From Streptomyces peucetius (lineage in GTDB: Bacteria > Actinomycetota > Actinomycetes > Streptomycetales > Streptomycetaceae): a DNA stretch of 64,000 bases. Every line of letters starts with the position of its first letter. Position 1 is the first letter of the stretch. The DNA lies in the NCBI RefSeq assembly GCF_025854275.1, contig NZ_CP107567.1, positions 6,944,001 through 7,008,000 of the forward strand, written 5' to 3'. The position numbers were made by a program, and so were the translations under genes. Of the stretch, positions 8,975 to 17,226 are shown in pieces. A model generated the notes under the pieces. That model was not told the DNA's origin, ran no database searches, and saw nothing but the letters and a program-made list of their open reading frames with translations.

Positions 8975-10204
8975 ATGGAAGCCCCACAGGACGCAGCGGC
9001 GAGAGCGCCGGACCGCACAACGCGGTCGCGCCTCGCCGAGACCCTGGCCTGGTGCTCAGGTCTCGCCTACGCCGTCCTGTTGTACGTCGTGGTGCTGAAC
9101 ACCGACCGCGAACTGACCGGCATGCGGCTGCTGCTCGCCGCGCTGCCCGCCGTCCTGCTGCTGCCCCTGGTGTTGCGCCGGCCGCTGCCCGCCCTGGTGC
9201 TGCTGCTCACCGTCTCCTTCGCCGCGACCGTGCGGGCGGACTCGATGATGGCCGTAGTACCGGGACCGGCCGGCATCGTGGCGCCCGCGGAGACGCAGGC
9301 GTGGCAGATCGCATATCTGCAGGCGGTGTTGACCGGTCTCCTCGTGGGGCGGATCGCCGCCACCCGGTCGCGGCCGGCGGCGGCCGTCGCGGCGCTGGTG
9401 GCCCTCGGCACGCAGATGGGGAGCGCCGCCTACTACCGGGACGGCGTCGGGTCGTTCCTCGCCGCGTCGGCCTTCCTGGCGCTGATGACGGTCACCGCCT
9501 GGACGCTCGGCCACTCGGCGCGCGAACGACGCGAGCACACGGCCGCGTTGCAGGTGCGGGCCGCCGAGCAGGCCGTCACCGAGGAGCGGCTGCGCATCGC
9601 CCGGGAGCTGCACGACATGGTGGCGCACAGCATCGGCGTCATCGCCATCCAGGCCGGGGTGGGCCGGCGCGTCATCGACACCCAGCCGTCGGAGGCCCGC
9701 AACGCCCTCGCCGCCATCGAGGACACCAGCCGCGACACCCTCGCGGGCCTGCGCCGGATGCTCGGCGCGCTGCGCCAGGCGGAGCCGGGTGAAGGCGCAC
9801 CGCGCGGCCCGGCGCCGGTGCTCGCCGATCTCGACCGGCTCGTCGAGCGGACCCGGGACGCGGGCGTGCGGGTGGACCTCGAGTGGCGAGGGGAGCGGCG
9901 GCCGCTGCCGGCGGAGATCGAACTGTCCGCGTACCGCATCGTCCAGGAGGCGATCACCAACGTGGTCCGGCACTCGGGCGCCGACGCCTGCCGGGTGACC
10001 GTCGACTGCGGGGAGGACGACCTGTCCGTCGAGATCACGGACGAAGGCCGCGGCCTGTCCGGTCTGCCCGGCGCCGCCGGCTACGGTCTGACGGGCATGC
10101 GGGAGCGCGCGGTGCTCCTGCACGGGGAGTTCACCGCCGGGCCGCACCCGGGGGGCGGCTTCCGCGTGGCGGCGCGGCTGCCGATGCCGGCGGCGGTCGG
10201 ATGA
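8975..10204 (+). CDS. Two-component sensor histidine kinase (HisKA_3, NarL/DesK type)
   Basis: 409 residues. Four or five N-terminal hydrophobic segments (residues about 25-180) form a membrane sensor. ERLRIARELHDMVAHSIGV contains the phospho-acceptor His213 of the HisKA_3 dimerisation domain. EAITNVVRHSGAD is the N box and GYGLTGMRERA the G2 box of the HATPase. Its TGA overlaps the ATG of the response regulator (10201-10204). Likely senses an envelope-active compound and controls the divergent ABC exporter; that link is inferred from position. Confidence 0.93.
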   Translation: MEAPQDAAARAPDRTTRSRLAETLAWCSGLAYAVLLYVVVLNTDRELTGMRLLLAALPAVLLLPLVLRRPLPALVLLLTVSFAATVRADSMMAVVPGPAGIVAPAETQAWQIAYLQAVLTGLLVGRIAATRSRPAAAVAALVALGTQMGSAAYYRDGVGSFLAASAFLALMTVTAWTLGHSARERREHTAALQVRAAEQAVTEERLRIARELHDMVAHSIGVIAIQAGVGRRVIDTQPSEARNALAAIEDTSRDTLAGLRRMLGALRQAEPGEGAPRGPAPVLADLDRLVERTRDAGVRVDLEWRGERRPLPAEIELSAYRIVQEAITNVVRHSGADACRVTVDCGEDDLSVEITDEGRGLSGLPGAAGYGLTGMRERAVLLHGEFTAGPHPGGGFRVAARLPMPAAVG

Positions 10205-10986
10205 CCCGGGTGCTGCTCACCGACGACCAGCCGCTGGTCCGGCACGGGCTGCGGGTGCTGATCGCCGACCGCCCCGGGCTGGAGGTGGCGGGCGAGGCGG
10301 CGAACGGCGAGGAGGCGGTACGGCTCGCGGACCGGCTGGTCCCGGACGTGGTGGTGATGGACATCCGGATGCCCGGCATGGACGGCATCGAGGCCACCCG
10401 GCGGATCACCACGGCCTCCGGCACACCACCGAAGGTCCTCATGCTGACCACGTTCGACGACGACGAGTACGTCTACGGCGCGTTGCGCGCAGGGGCGAGC
10501 GGCTTCCTCGTCAAGGACATGGACATGGACCAGATCCTCGGCGCGATCGAGGTGGTCGCCGCCGGTGACGCCCTCATCGCACCGAGCGTGACACGCCGCC
10601 TGATCGCGGAGTTCGCGGCCCGCCCCGAGGCCGGCCCGCCGCCTCCGCGTCCGGTGGAGGGCATCACCGCCCGCGAACGGGAGGTGCTCGTGCTGGTCGG
10701 CAGCGGCCTGTCCAACGGGGAGATCGCGTCGCGGCTGCACATCAGCACGGCCACGGCGAAGGCCCATGTGGGCAGGCTGCTGACGAAGCTGGGCGCGCGG
10801 GACCGGGTACAGCTGGTCATCCTGGCGTACGAATCGGGTCTGGTGACGCCGCCGCGTGGCCAGGGATACCGAACACGTGCCGGAAGCGCCGGGCAGGCGT
10901 CATCGCGAAACGTGATGGCAGTCAGTACGGCGTACGGGATTCCCGATCGGCGGCCGGGGGAGGAGCATGGAGAGGGCACGTCCTGA
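10201..10986 (+). CDS. LuxR/NarL-family response regulator with extended C-terminus
   Basis: 261 residues. The receiver domain has DD (LLTDDQP), phospho-acceptor Asp54 (VVVMDIRMPGMDG), the conserved Thr in LMLTTFDDDE and Lys in FLVKDMD. The LuxR helix-turn-helix is ITAREREVLVLVGSGLSNGEIA through KAHVGRLLTKLGARDRVQLV. Family members usually stop soon after LAYESGLV; here about 42 more residues follow (RGQGYRTRAGSAGQASS and on), low in structure and reaching to 11 bp from the next gene. That tail looks like read-through of lost stop-codon sequence. Cognate of the kinase at 8975. Confidence 0.93.
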   Translation: MTRVLLTDDQPLVRHGLRVLIADRPGLEVAGEAANGEEAVRLADRLVPDVVVMDIRMPGMDGIEATRRITTASGTPPKVLMLTTFDDDEYVYGALRAGASGFLVKDMDMDQILGAIEVVAAGDALIAPSVTRRLIAEFAARPEAGPPPPRPVEGITAREREVLVLVGSGLSNGEIASRLHISTATAKAHVGRLLTKLGARDRVQLVILAYESGLVTPPRGQGYRTRAGSAGQASSRNVMAVSTAYGIPDRRPGEEHGEGTS

Positions 10987-10997
10987 ACCGAGAGCAA

Positions 10998-12038
10998 GTG
11001 GAGCACATGAGCCGCCCCCGCACCCCGCGCCTGCCGTCCTGGCTGCCGATCGACCCGTACATCCTGGCGCTCCTCGGGACCGTGGGCCTCGCGGCACTCC
11101 TGCCCGCGTCAGGAGCGGCGGCCGACGTCGCGGGCGGGGCCTCGACCGGAGCGGTGGCGCTGCTGTTCTTCCTCTACGGAGCGCGGCTCTCCACACGGGA
11201 GACCCTCGACGGGCTGCGGCACTGGCGACTGCACCTGACCGTGCTCACGGCGACCTTCGTGACCTTCCCGCTGCTGGGGCTCGCGGGGCGGTTCCTCGAA
11301 CCGGCCGTGCTGACGCCCGAGCTCTACAGCGGACTGCTCTTCCTGTGCCTGGTGCCCTCGACCATCCAGTCCTCGATCGCCTTCACCTCCATGGCCCGCG
11401 GCAATGTGCCCGCCGCGATCTGCGCCGGCTCCTTCTCCAGCCTCGCCGGCATCCTGCTCACCCCGCTGCTGGCGGCCCTGTTGATCGGCGGCGCGGCGGG
11501 CGGGCTCTCCGCCGACTCGCTGCTGCGGATCGTGCTCCAGCTGCTCGTGCCGTTCCTCGCGGGCCAGCTGCTGCGCCGCTGGGTCGCCGGCTTCCTGGCC
11601 CGGCACCGGCAGCTGCTGGGGTACGTGGACCGGGGCTCGATCCTGCTCGTGGTCTACACGGCATTCAGCGAAGGCATGAACGCCGGAGTCTGGCACCAGG
11701 TCACCCCGGTTCGGCTCGGCGCGCTGCTCGCCGTCGAGGCGGTGCTGCTCGGGGCCATGCTGACGCTCACCTGGTACGGAGCCAAGCGCCTCGGTTTCGG
11801 CCGGGCCGACCGGATCGTGATCCAGTTCGCCGGCTCGAAGAAGAGCCTGGCGGCAGGCCTGCCCATGGCGACGGTGCTGTTCGGCGCGCACGCGAGCCTG
11901 GCGGTGCTGCCGCTGATGCTCTTCCACCAGATGCAGCTGATGGTCTGCGCGGTGCTCGCGCGGCGCCGCGCCCGCGACACGGACCCCGCCGTGCCCGTGG
12001 AACGAACCGCGCCGCCCACCGCGCTGCGCACCCGATGA
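10998..12038 (+). CDS. Bile acid:sodium symporter family protein (SBF-like, YfeH type)
   Basis: About 346 residues from GTG 10998; an ATG at 11007 is an equally plausible start (MSRPRTPRLPSWLPIDPYIL). Ten hydrophobic segments can be followed, including GAVALLFFLYGARLS, LFLCLVPSTIQSSIAFTSMA, SFSSLAGILLTPLLAALL and LAVLPLMLFHQMQLMVCAVLA. FAGSKKSLAAGLPMA is the conserved crossover motif of the SBF_like (PF13593) branch. It is an inner-membrane secondary transporter for an unknown organic anion. No partner gene is evident. Confidence 0.88.
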   Translation: MEHMSRPRTPRLPSWLPIDPYILALLGTVGLAALLPASGAAADVAGGASTGAVALLFFLYGARLSTRETLDGLRHWRLHLTVLTATFVTFPLLGLAGRFLEPAVLTPELYSGLLFLCLVPSTIQSSIAFTSMARGNVPAAICAGSFSSLAGILLTPLLAALLIGGAAGGLSADSLLRIVLQLLVPFLAGQLLRRWVAGFLARHRQLLGYVDRGSILLVVYTAFSEGMNAGVWHQVTPVRLGALLAVEAVLLGAMLTLTWYGAKRLGFGRADRIVIQFAGSKKSLAAGLPMATVLFGAHASLAVLPLMLFHQMQLMVCAVLARRRARDTDPAVPVERTAPPTALRTR

Positions 12039-12232
12039 ACGAGGCCCACTGGTTCGCGCGGACGGTGAGGTGCGCCCGGGTCCGGACCTTGGAGTCCCGT
12101 ACGCGCATGTCCCCGTCCGTCGACCTCCGGTACGCCGAACTCTCCTGGGCCGATGCAGCAGCGTCGCGGCGTCGATGTCTAGGGTCCGTCTTCAACACCA
12201 GATGGTGGAGCACGGTTGGGTGGTACGTCGCC

Positions 12233-12640
12233 GTGATCATCGATCACGAGAGGGAGTTACTCACTCCGCTGATACTGCGGGCCTCTACCGGGCGACCATG
12301 TGTCGAGGACCGACAGGTCGTCAACGGGATGGTCCACAGGGTCCGGACCGGGGTCTCCTGGCGTTCCCTGGCCGCCCGTTACGGGCTGTGGAAGACGGTG
12401 TCCCTGCCGCCCGGCCCTGGACGGCGTGTTCACCCGAGCCCTGGAGCAGGTCCAGGCGCGGGCCGACGCGGCCGGTGACATCGACTGGCTGGTGCTGATC
12501 GATTCCACCATCGTCCGTGCCGCCAGCACGCCGCCGCCACCGGCCGCAAAGGGGGAGGCGCCGACAGGACGAACTGGACTATCACGCCCTCGGCCGTCCC
12601 GAGGAGGCCCTGACCACGAAGCCGGTCAGCTTCCCAGAGC
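12233..12640 (+). pseudogene. IS5-family transposase remnant
   Basis: Pieces in all three frames: GRPCVEDRQVVNGMVHRVRTG then SWRSLAARYGLWKTV (to about 12399), then VFTRALEQVQARADAAGDID and WLVLIDSTIVRAA in another frame after a deletion, then DELDYHALGRPEEALTTKP in the third. These follow the order of an IS5-type transposase (DUF4096 helix region, the DST catalytic strand, then the ALGRSRGGLTTK segment). The C-terminal half and inverted repeats are not found. It is the remnant that fills the gene-free stretch 12039-12771. Confidence 0.75.
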
Positions 12641-12771
12641 CTGTTGGGCTCGGCGTTCCGGGACGGGGCCCGGTACCGCCGGGATCTTTCCTCGACGCAG
12701 GCTCGGTTACAGCCGACTACGGTGGCCAACCCGCCGAGTGCCCGCTCCCAGGCCCCACTCATGTGACTTCG

Positions 12772-13383
12772 TCAGCACCGCGTCCCGTGATTGCCGAGCC
12801 CGTGGAAGCCGGCGTGCATCAGGGCCGGGCCCGCAGACCGGGCCCGCTGCCACATCCCGTACGCCTGCTGGTCGGCACGCTGCTGTTCGCCGTGGAGGGC
12901 GTTGAGGATCACCAGGCCGCCGGTCAGAGCCGGGACCGCCCACTGCAGGCGTCCCAGCTGCTGCTGGGCCTTGTCGATGTCGACGGGGTGGCTGGAGGCC
13001 TTCTCGGTGTCTTTGGGATCATCGGACGAGGCCAGTTCGATTTTCTTGCCCAGGACGCGGCTGTAGGCGGTGGCGGCCAGCGCCGCACCGGTCAGCACGG
13101 TCTTGGCCAGTGTGGAAGCCGCCACCCCCTGCTGACCCGCTACCCGGGGAGCGTTCACGGCGAGCAGCCCGCTGCCGCCAACCAGGTGGGCACCAATCGC
13201 CAGGGCGTTCACCGGCACCCACTTCGCCCAGCCCGCACTGGCGAACCGCGCGCCCTCCCGCCCCTGACCGCCCTCCGCCGAGGCCGCCCCGTTCAATCCG
13301 ACCGCTCCCATCAGCGAGCCGCCGAACCACGCAGCCAGCCCCAGATCGTGCAGACTGCGGACGACAGTATTGCGTTGCGACAT
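12772..13383 (-). CDS. Conserved membrane protein of unknown function
   Basis: 203 residues from ATG 13383 (MSQRNTVVRSLHDLGLAAWF), with GGGAG seven bases upstream. Hydrophobic segments are LGLAAWFGGSLMGAVGL, VPVNALAIGAHLVGGSGLLAV, STLAKTVLTGAALAATAYSRVLG and LQWAVPALTGGLVILNAL, that is four likely membrane helices. It resembles a small family of Streptomyces integral membrane proteins beginning RNTxVRSLHDLG; no function is known to me. It borders the IS5 remnant, and its last residues (about 20 after GEQQRADQQAYGM) may be altered by that junction. Confidence 0.75.
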   Translation of the reverse strand: MSQRNTVVRSLHDLGLAAWFGGSLMGAVGLNGAASAEGGQGREGARFASAGWAKWVPVNALAIGAHLVGGSGLLAVNAPRVAGQQGVAASTLAKTVLTGAALAATAYSRVLGKKIELASSDDPKDTEKASSHPVDIDKAQQQLGRLQWAVPALTGGLVILNALHGEQQRADQQAYGMWQRARSAGPALMHAGFHGLGNHGTRC

Positions 13384-13626
13384 CACGTGACTCCCTCACA
13401 AGCACCGAGCACCGGCGGTCGACCGGCGCTCGCACCACAGTGACCGCCCACCGCAGCACGCGCACTCCGGCGGATACGAATGGACCAATCACACAGCGAA
13501 AGCAGTGGTGCAAAGACGCCTGCTGTCAGGCGCGAGGTTTTCCCCGGCGCGCGCCATGGCCGGGCCGGTCCTGCCGGTTGTGCGTCACCGACATCGCGGA
13601 CAGGAACGCGAGAGGTCCGAGACCGC

Positions 13627-14508
13627 TCAGCCGCCCTCGCGGCAGATGACGAAGCCGGCGAAGGGATGCCGTCCGGGCCGGTCGCCGACCTCGTCGATCG
13701 CCGCACGGATGTCGCGCAGGTGGCCGACGGTCATCTCCAGGGGCGGCTCGTCCGGCTGGTAGGTGGTCCGGATCGGGTAGTCCACGCCGGGCTGGTCGGT
13801 CATCTCGATGTGACAGCCGAGGACGTGGGTGACCGTTCGGATGCCGGCGAACGCGATCAAGCGATCGACCGTCCGGCCGAAGGCGGCCCAGTCCTCCACG
13901 TACAACCGCCCGGGATACACCGTGTCGCCGGTGAGCAGGAATCCGGTATGCGGGTCGTAGTACGTGACGGCGGCCTTGTCGTGGCCTGGGGTAGCCAGGC
14001 ATTCCAGTACCCTGCCGCCGAGATCGACGCGGGCGACCCGGTCGGGGTCCTCGGTGAAGCCGAAGTACGTCCAGGCACTGTCCAGATCCGCCCCCACCAC
14101 CGTGGTGCGGGGGCGCTCGGCGAACTGTGCGTCGCCCGCGACATGGTCGTGGTGAGAGTGGGTGTGCAGGACCAGCAGGGCGTAGTCGTTCCGCGGATGC
14201 CCGGCCAGCCAGCGGCCGACCAGTTCGTCAACCACGCGTCTGAGCGGGAAGAACTCGGCCGACTCGGTGGCTCCGGTGTCGATGAGCACGGCGCGCGCGT
14301 TGCCGAAGATCAGGAAGAGAAACGGCGCCTCGTAGTTGATCGCCTTGTTCTGCCGCAGGATGAACGTGTGCTCGTCGTACGCGTGGACCTGGATGTCGGG
14401 ATCGGTGTTGTGCTTCGCCGACGGCGATCCGTGGATCCAGTCGACGTCCAGGGCGCGGGGCTCGGGTGCCTCGGACACGAAGTCGATCCACTGCCCGTGT
14501 ACGCCCAT
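13627..14508 (-). CDS. MBL-fold metallo-hydrolase
   Basis: 293 residues from ATG 14508 (MGVHGQWIDFVSEAPEPRAL), chosen because CAGGAGG lies four bases upstream. HTHSHHDH gives the metal ligands H117, H119, D121 and H122; LATPGHDKAAVTYY and LTGDTVYPG supply the later His and Asp ligands, and VLGCHIEM the last His. It is a class B-like binuclear zinc hydrolase of the glyoxalase II/lactonase broad group, cytosolic, substrate unknown. Divergently oriented to the phosphotransferase at 14844. Confidence 0.9.
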   Translation of the reverse strand: MGVHGQWIDFVSEAPEPRALDVDWIHGSPSAKHNTDPDIQVHAYDEHTFILRQNKAINYEAPFLFLIFGNARAVLIDTGATESAEFFPLRRVVDELVGRWLAGHPRNDYALLVLHTHSHHDHVAGDAQFAERPRTTVVGADLDSAWTYFGFTEDPDRVARVDLGGRVLECLATPGHDKAAVTYYDPHTGFLLTGDTVYPGRLYVEDWAAFGRTVDRLIAFAGIRTVTHVLGCHIEMTDQPGVDYPIRTTYQPDEPPLEMTVGHLRDIRAAIDEVGDRPGRHPFAGFVICREGG

Positions 14509-14788
14509 GACGCCTCCTGAGAGCGTCGTCTTGTCGGGCCGGGTACGGCGCACATCTCGTCCGGGGCAGGCACTCGTGCACCTCCGCGCGGAATGTACTA
14601 CGCCTGGACCAGGCTGCTCAACGAACAGCATGTCCGGCGGGCGAGCGTGGCGGTGAGGCGACCGCGGGACCTGCCCGCCCGAGGCGGTGACCTGCTCCCT
14701 CGTCGCGCTGGCCGATGCGCTGAAATCTGGGCTCCCGCCGGCGGCACAGGCTGGATGAATGAGGCCGGTGTTCTCAGTGGTTACATTA

Positions 14789-14802
14789 TGGGAGCGCTCC
14801 CA
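14789..14802. promoter_or_regulatory. CebR-type operator (perfect 14-bp palindrome)
   Basis: TGGGAGCGCTCCCA is the consensus binding site of CebR, the LacI-family cellobiose/cellotriose repressor of Streptomyces. It lies 42 bp upstream of the phosphotransferase start and directly after a TTACATTAT sequence that could be the -10 box, a position suited to repression. Identity with the consensus is seen; binding is inferred. Confidence 0.75.
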
Positions 14803-14843
14803 CCATCTCTCCGCTGTCCGACCATCCGAAAGCGTGCCCCTCC

Positions 14844-15836
14844 ATGCAGAGCCAGACCAAGCGCCGCCTGTCCCCCAGCGAACTCGACGCCCTGCTGCGC
14901 GCCTCCAGCGGCATCGGCTGCCGTCTGGAATCCGAGCTGACCGACGGCTGGTTCAACACCGCCTACCGCGTCGTTCTCGACGACGGCCGACCCGCTGTCG
15001 TCAAACTCGCCCCGCCAGCCGATGTCGCCGTCCTGCGTTACGAACTCGGCATCATGGCCACGGAGGTCATGGTCTACCGGCGCATCGAGGGTCTCCCCGG
15101 AGATCGGGTGCCGACGCCGGCGCTGCTGTACGCGGGCGAGGAGTTCCTGGCCCTGTCCGTCCTGGAGGGCGCCCCGTGGGACAAAGCGGCCGATCGCCTG
15201 TCGCCCGCCGCCCAGGCGGTGCTGCGCCGTGAACTCGGTGCGATCACAGCCCGGCTGCACACCCTGGCCCCGGAGGACGGCCGGTTCGGCTATCCGGCAG
15301 CCGAGTCCGCGCTGTCCGCTTCCGGCTGGCGCACGGCCTTCACCGACATGGTGGACGCGCTCCTCGACGACGCCGGGCGCTGGCAGTCCCCGCTCGAGGT
15401 ACCGCCCGCCGAGATACGGAAGCTGGTGGCCGAGGGCGGCTACGCCCTCGACGAGGTGACCGAGCCCCGGCTGGTCCACTTCGACCTGTGGCCCGGCAAC
15501 ATCTTCATCGACGTCCCCAACGACGGGGCGCAGCCCAGGATCGCCGGACTCATCGACCACGAGCGGGCGTTCTGGGGCGATCCGGCCGCCGAGCTGGTCT
15601 CCCTGGCCTTCGGCGGCGACACCGGCCCGGACAGCGACCTCGTCGCCGGCTACACCCAGGCGGGCGGCAGCCTCGACTTCACGCCCGCATTCCGGCACCG
15701 GCTGGCCCTCTACCGCCTCTACCTGAGCCTGCTGCTCGTCGTCGAATGCGGCCCTCGCGGATACGGTCCCGACCACCTCGCGTCCTGCAGCCACACCCTC
15801 GCCGGCACCATCACCCGACTCCGGGCGCTGGAGTAG
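14844..15836 (+). CDS. Aminoglycoside phosphotransferase-family (APH) kinase
   Basis: 330 residues. WFNTAYRVVLDDGRPAVVKL is the nucleotide-binding N-lobe with its lysine, LVHFDLWPGNIF is the Brenner motif with catalytic D214 and N219, and LIDHERAFWGDPAAEL carries the metal-binding D238. The fold is that of APH/choline kinase/fructosamine kinase enzymes, so the substrate may be a sugar, amino sugar or glycosylated amine. The CebR box upstream suggests a role with beta-glucosides or other cellulose-derived sugars. No good ribosome site precedes the ATG. Not evidence by itself for drug resistance. Confidence 0.85.
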   Translation: MQSQTKRRLSPSELDALLRASSGIGCRLESELTDGWFNTAYRVVLDDGRPAVVKLAPPADVAVLRYELGIMATEVMVYRRIEGLPGDRVPTPALLYAGEEFLALSVLEGAPWDKAADRLSPAAQAVLRRELGAITARLHTLAPEDGRFGYPAAESALSASGWRTAFTDMVDALLDDAGRWQSPLEVPPAEIRKLVAEGGYALDEVTEPRLVHFDLWPGNIFIDVPNDGAQPRIAGLIDHERAFWGDPAAELVSLAFGGDTGPDSDLVAGYTQAGGSLDFTPAFRHRLALYRLYLSLLLVVECGPRGYGPDHLASCSHTLAGTITRLRALE

Positions 15837-16022
15837 GCCCAAGGAAGAGTCAAACAAGTCGTCGGCCAGGGCGTCGCCTTCACCAGAAAGTGAAATTGCA
15901 CTGGAGTATTAGCCGCGCAGGAGTTGCCGTGCCTGAGCTGGATGCACGCCGATCCAGGAGTCGACGCCGGCCGGGCAGGCCTCGAGGGCAGGTGGGCAAG
16001 CCAGGCCGTGGAGGCCGGTTCG
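15837..16022. other. Gene-free stretch, no feature recognised
   Basis: Spacer behind the kinase gene. Short reading frames exist on both strands but none shows a domain, a ribosome site or Streptomyces-like codon use. Confidence 0.5.
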
Positions 16023-16182
16023 CCGATTCTTCATCTGCGCTGCCCACGGGATGTCGATCCCGAGCTGTACCGCTGCTCGGCTGGTGGCGGATGTGACGCC
16101 AGTGGTGCAGGCCTTGCCGCCGTCCGCTGCCATGGCGGACGTCTCCGGCAGGGTGCGGTTCTTCGATCGCGACCCAACAGGA
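16023..16182 (+). pseudogene. N-terminal fragment of a Y-family DNA polymerase (DinB-like)
   Basis: PILHLRCPRDVDPELYR is encoded to 16073 and, after one extra base, the frame from 16075 reads LVADVTPVVQALPPSAAMAD followed by VSGRVRFFDRDP. Streptomyces DNA polymerase IV-like proteins start with this pattern: ILHxRC, then LLxDVTPxVxALPPDAALADVSGALRYFGRD. About 50 residues of the palm domain remain; the catalytic SxDE and everything after are missing. The frameshift and truncation make it a remnant. The downstream 16183-16561 contains no recognisable continuation. Confidence 0.65.
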
Positions 16183-16561
16183 AGAAGTATCAAGGGGGCC
16201 GTTGCAACACTGCTGGTCAAGGGTTGTGTCAGTAGCTCAGCGAGGTGTCCGCGACGGTTTTCGCGTTGCGGGCCACCCTGTAGAACCCTTTGGCGACGGA
16301 GGAGAAGTGCCAGTGTGGTTGTCGTTGAGGACCTTGACGCTGCATAGCCGGCTCCCAAGCGTCGGCCAGCCCGGTCCTGCGACGACCCGACGGGCCGGAC
16401 CTGCTGTTCAGACCGCTCAGGCTTCGGCGTTCGGGGCGTTCACCCCAATCAGTGTATTTACGCCATAAAAGGTGGCGCGAACCGCAAGTGAGGGAATCCA
16501 TAGGCCGGTCTGTCCGACCGGCAGGCACCCACGGCGTTCCTCGTCACGAAAGGTTCACAGC

Positions 16562-16999
16562 ATGTCACTCATTGGCCGTAAAGCCTTCAAGGCCTCAGTC
16601 GTCCCCGTCGCCGCTCTCGTCCTCACACTGGGCGTGTCCGCAACCGCCACGTCCGCGGCCATCGCGTCGCCTGCCGCCGCTTCGGCCGAGCAGCGGGTCG
16701 TCACATCACTCGAAGCGGCCATCGCGGCTGACGTGGAGGCCGTTCTCGAGAAGAACCTCGACGTGGACGTCACAGTCGCCGCCGTCGCGCGGGCCGGCCT
16801 GGGCGGCAGCGTCGACATCCGGCTCACCGTCGTCACCAACGCGAAAGTAGAGGCCGATGCCGCGCTCGAGGCTGCCATCGCTGCTGAGATCGAATCCAGG
16901 GTCGAAGCCACCCTCAAAAAGCGCCTGGTCCTCGCTGCGGACCTCGACGTCGCCGTCCGTGTCGACGGCGACATCAGCGTAGACATCACCACCCTCTGA
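16562..16999 (+). CDS. Small secreted protein with internal duplication
   Basis: 145 residues from ATG 16562 with AAAGG eight bases upstream. A Sec signal peptide covers residues 1-41 (basic start, VVPVAALVLTLGVSATATSA, cleavage near AAASA). The mature protein consists of two related halves: SLEAAIAADVEAVLEKNL then a VDIRLTVV strand, and ALEAAIAAEIESRVEATLKK then a VSVDITTL-like strand. Each half alternates a charged amphipathic helix with beta strands. No known family was recognised. It is flanked by remnants and a lectin-like gene. Confidence 0.7.
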   Translation: MSLIGRKAFKASVVPVAALVLTLGVSATATSAAIASPAAASAEQRVVTSLEAAIAADVEAVLEKNLDVDVTVAAVARAGLGGSVDIRLTVVTNAKVEADAALEAAIAAEIESRVEATLKKRLVLAADLDVAVRVDGDISVDITTL

Positions 17000-17226
17000 C
17001 GCCTCTGCGGTCATGACGTTCGTTCGCCTTGGTCAGAGCCCGTTGCTCGTCGACGGAAGTCGAACGCGGCGGCCCGAGTGCGCATCGGCTGTCCCTTGAT
17101 GGGCGCGAAACCGCTCGGGCCTGCACGCGGCAGCGGACGCAGTCGGTTCCTCCCGATCCGCCCCGGCTGCAACAGCACTGCGGACTCCGCCACATCGAGC
17201 GCGATCCGGTCGAGTAGTGGCAGAAC

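Noticed and set aside
13480..14520. 346-codon plus-strand frame opposite the MBL hydrolase
   Set aside because: The minus-strand gene has a full metal-binding motif set and a perfect ribosome site; the plus-strand frame has neither.
14593..14940. 115-codon plus-strand frame in front of the kinase gene
   Set aside because: It overlaps the CebR box and the start of the kinase; translation has no recognisable character.
14844..15836. Aminoglycoside resistance gene
   Set aside because: The APH fold is shared by many metabolic kinases and the CebR box points to sugar metabolism; no substrate-specific resistance motif is evident.
16229..16528. 99-codon minus-strand frame ending NAKTVADTSLSY
   Set aside because: Looks slightly protein-like (HWHFSSVAKGFYRV) but has no ribosome site or family match; might be another decayed piece.
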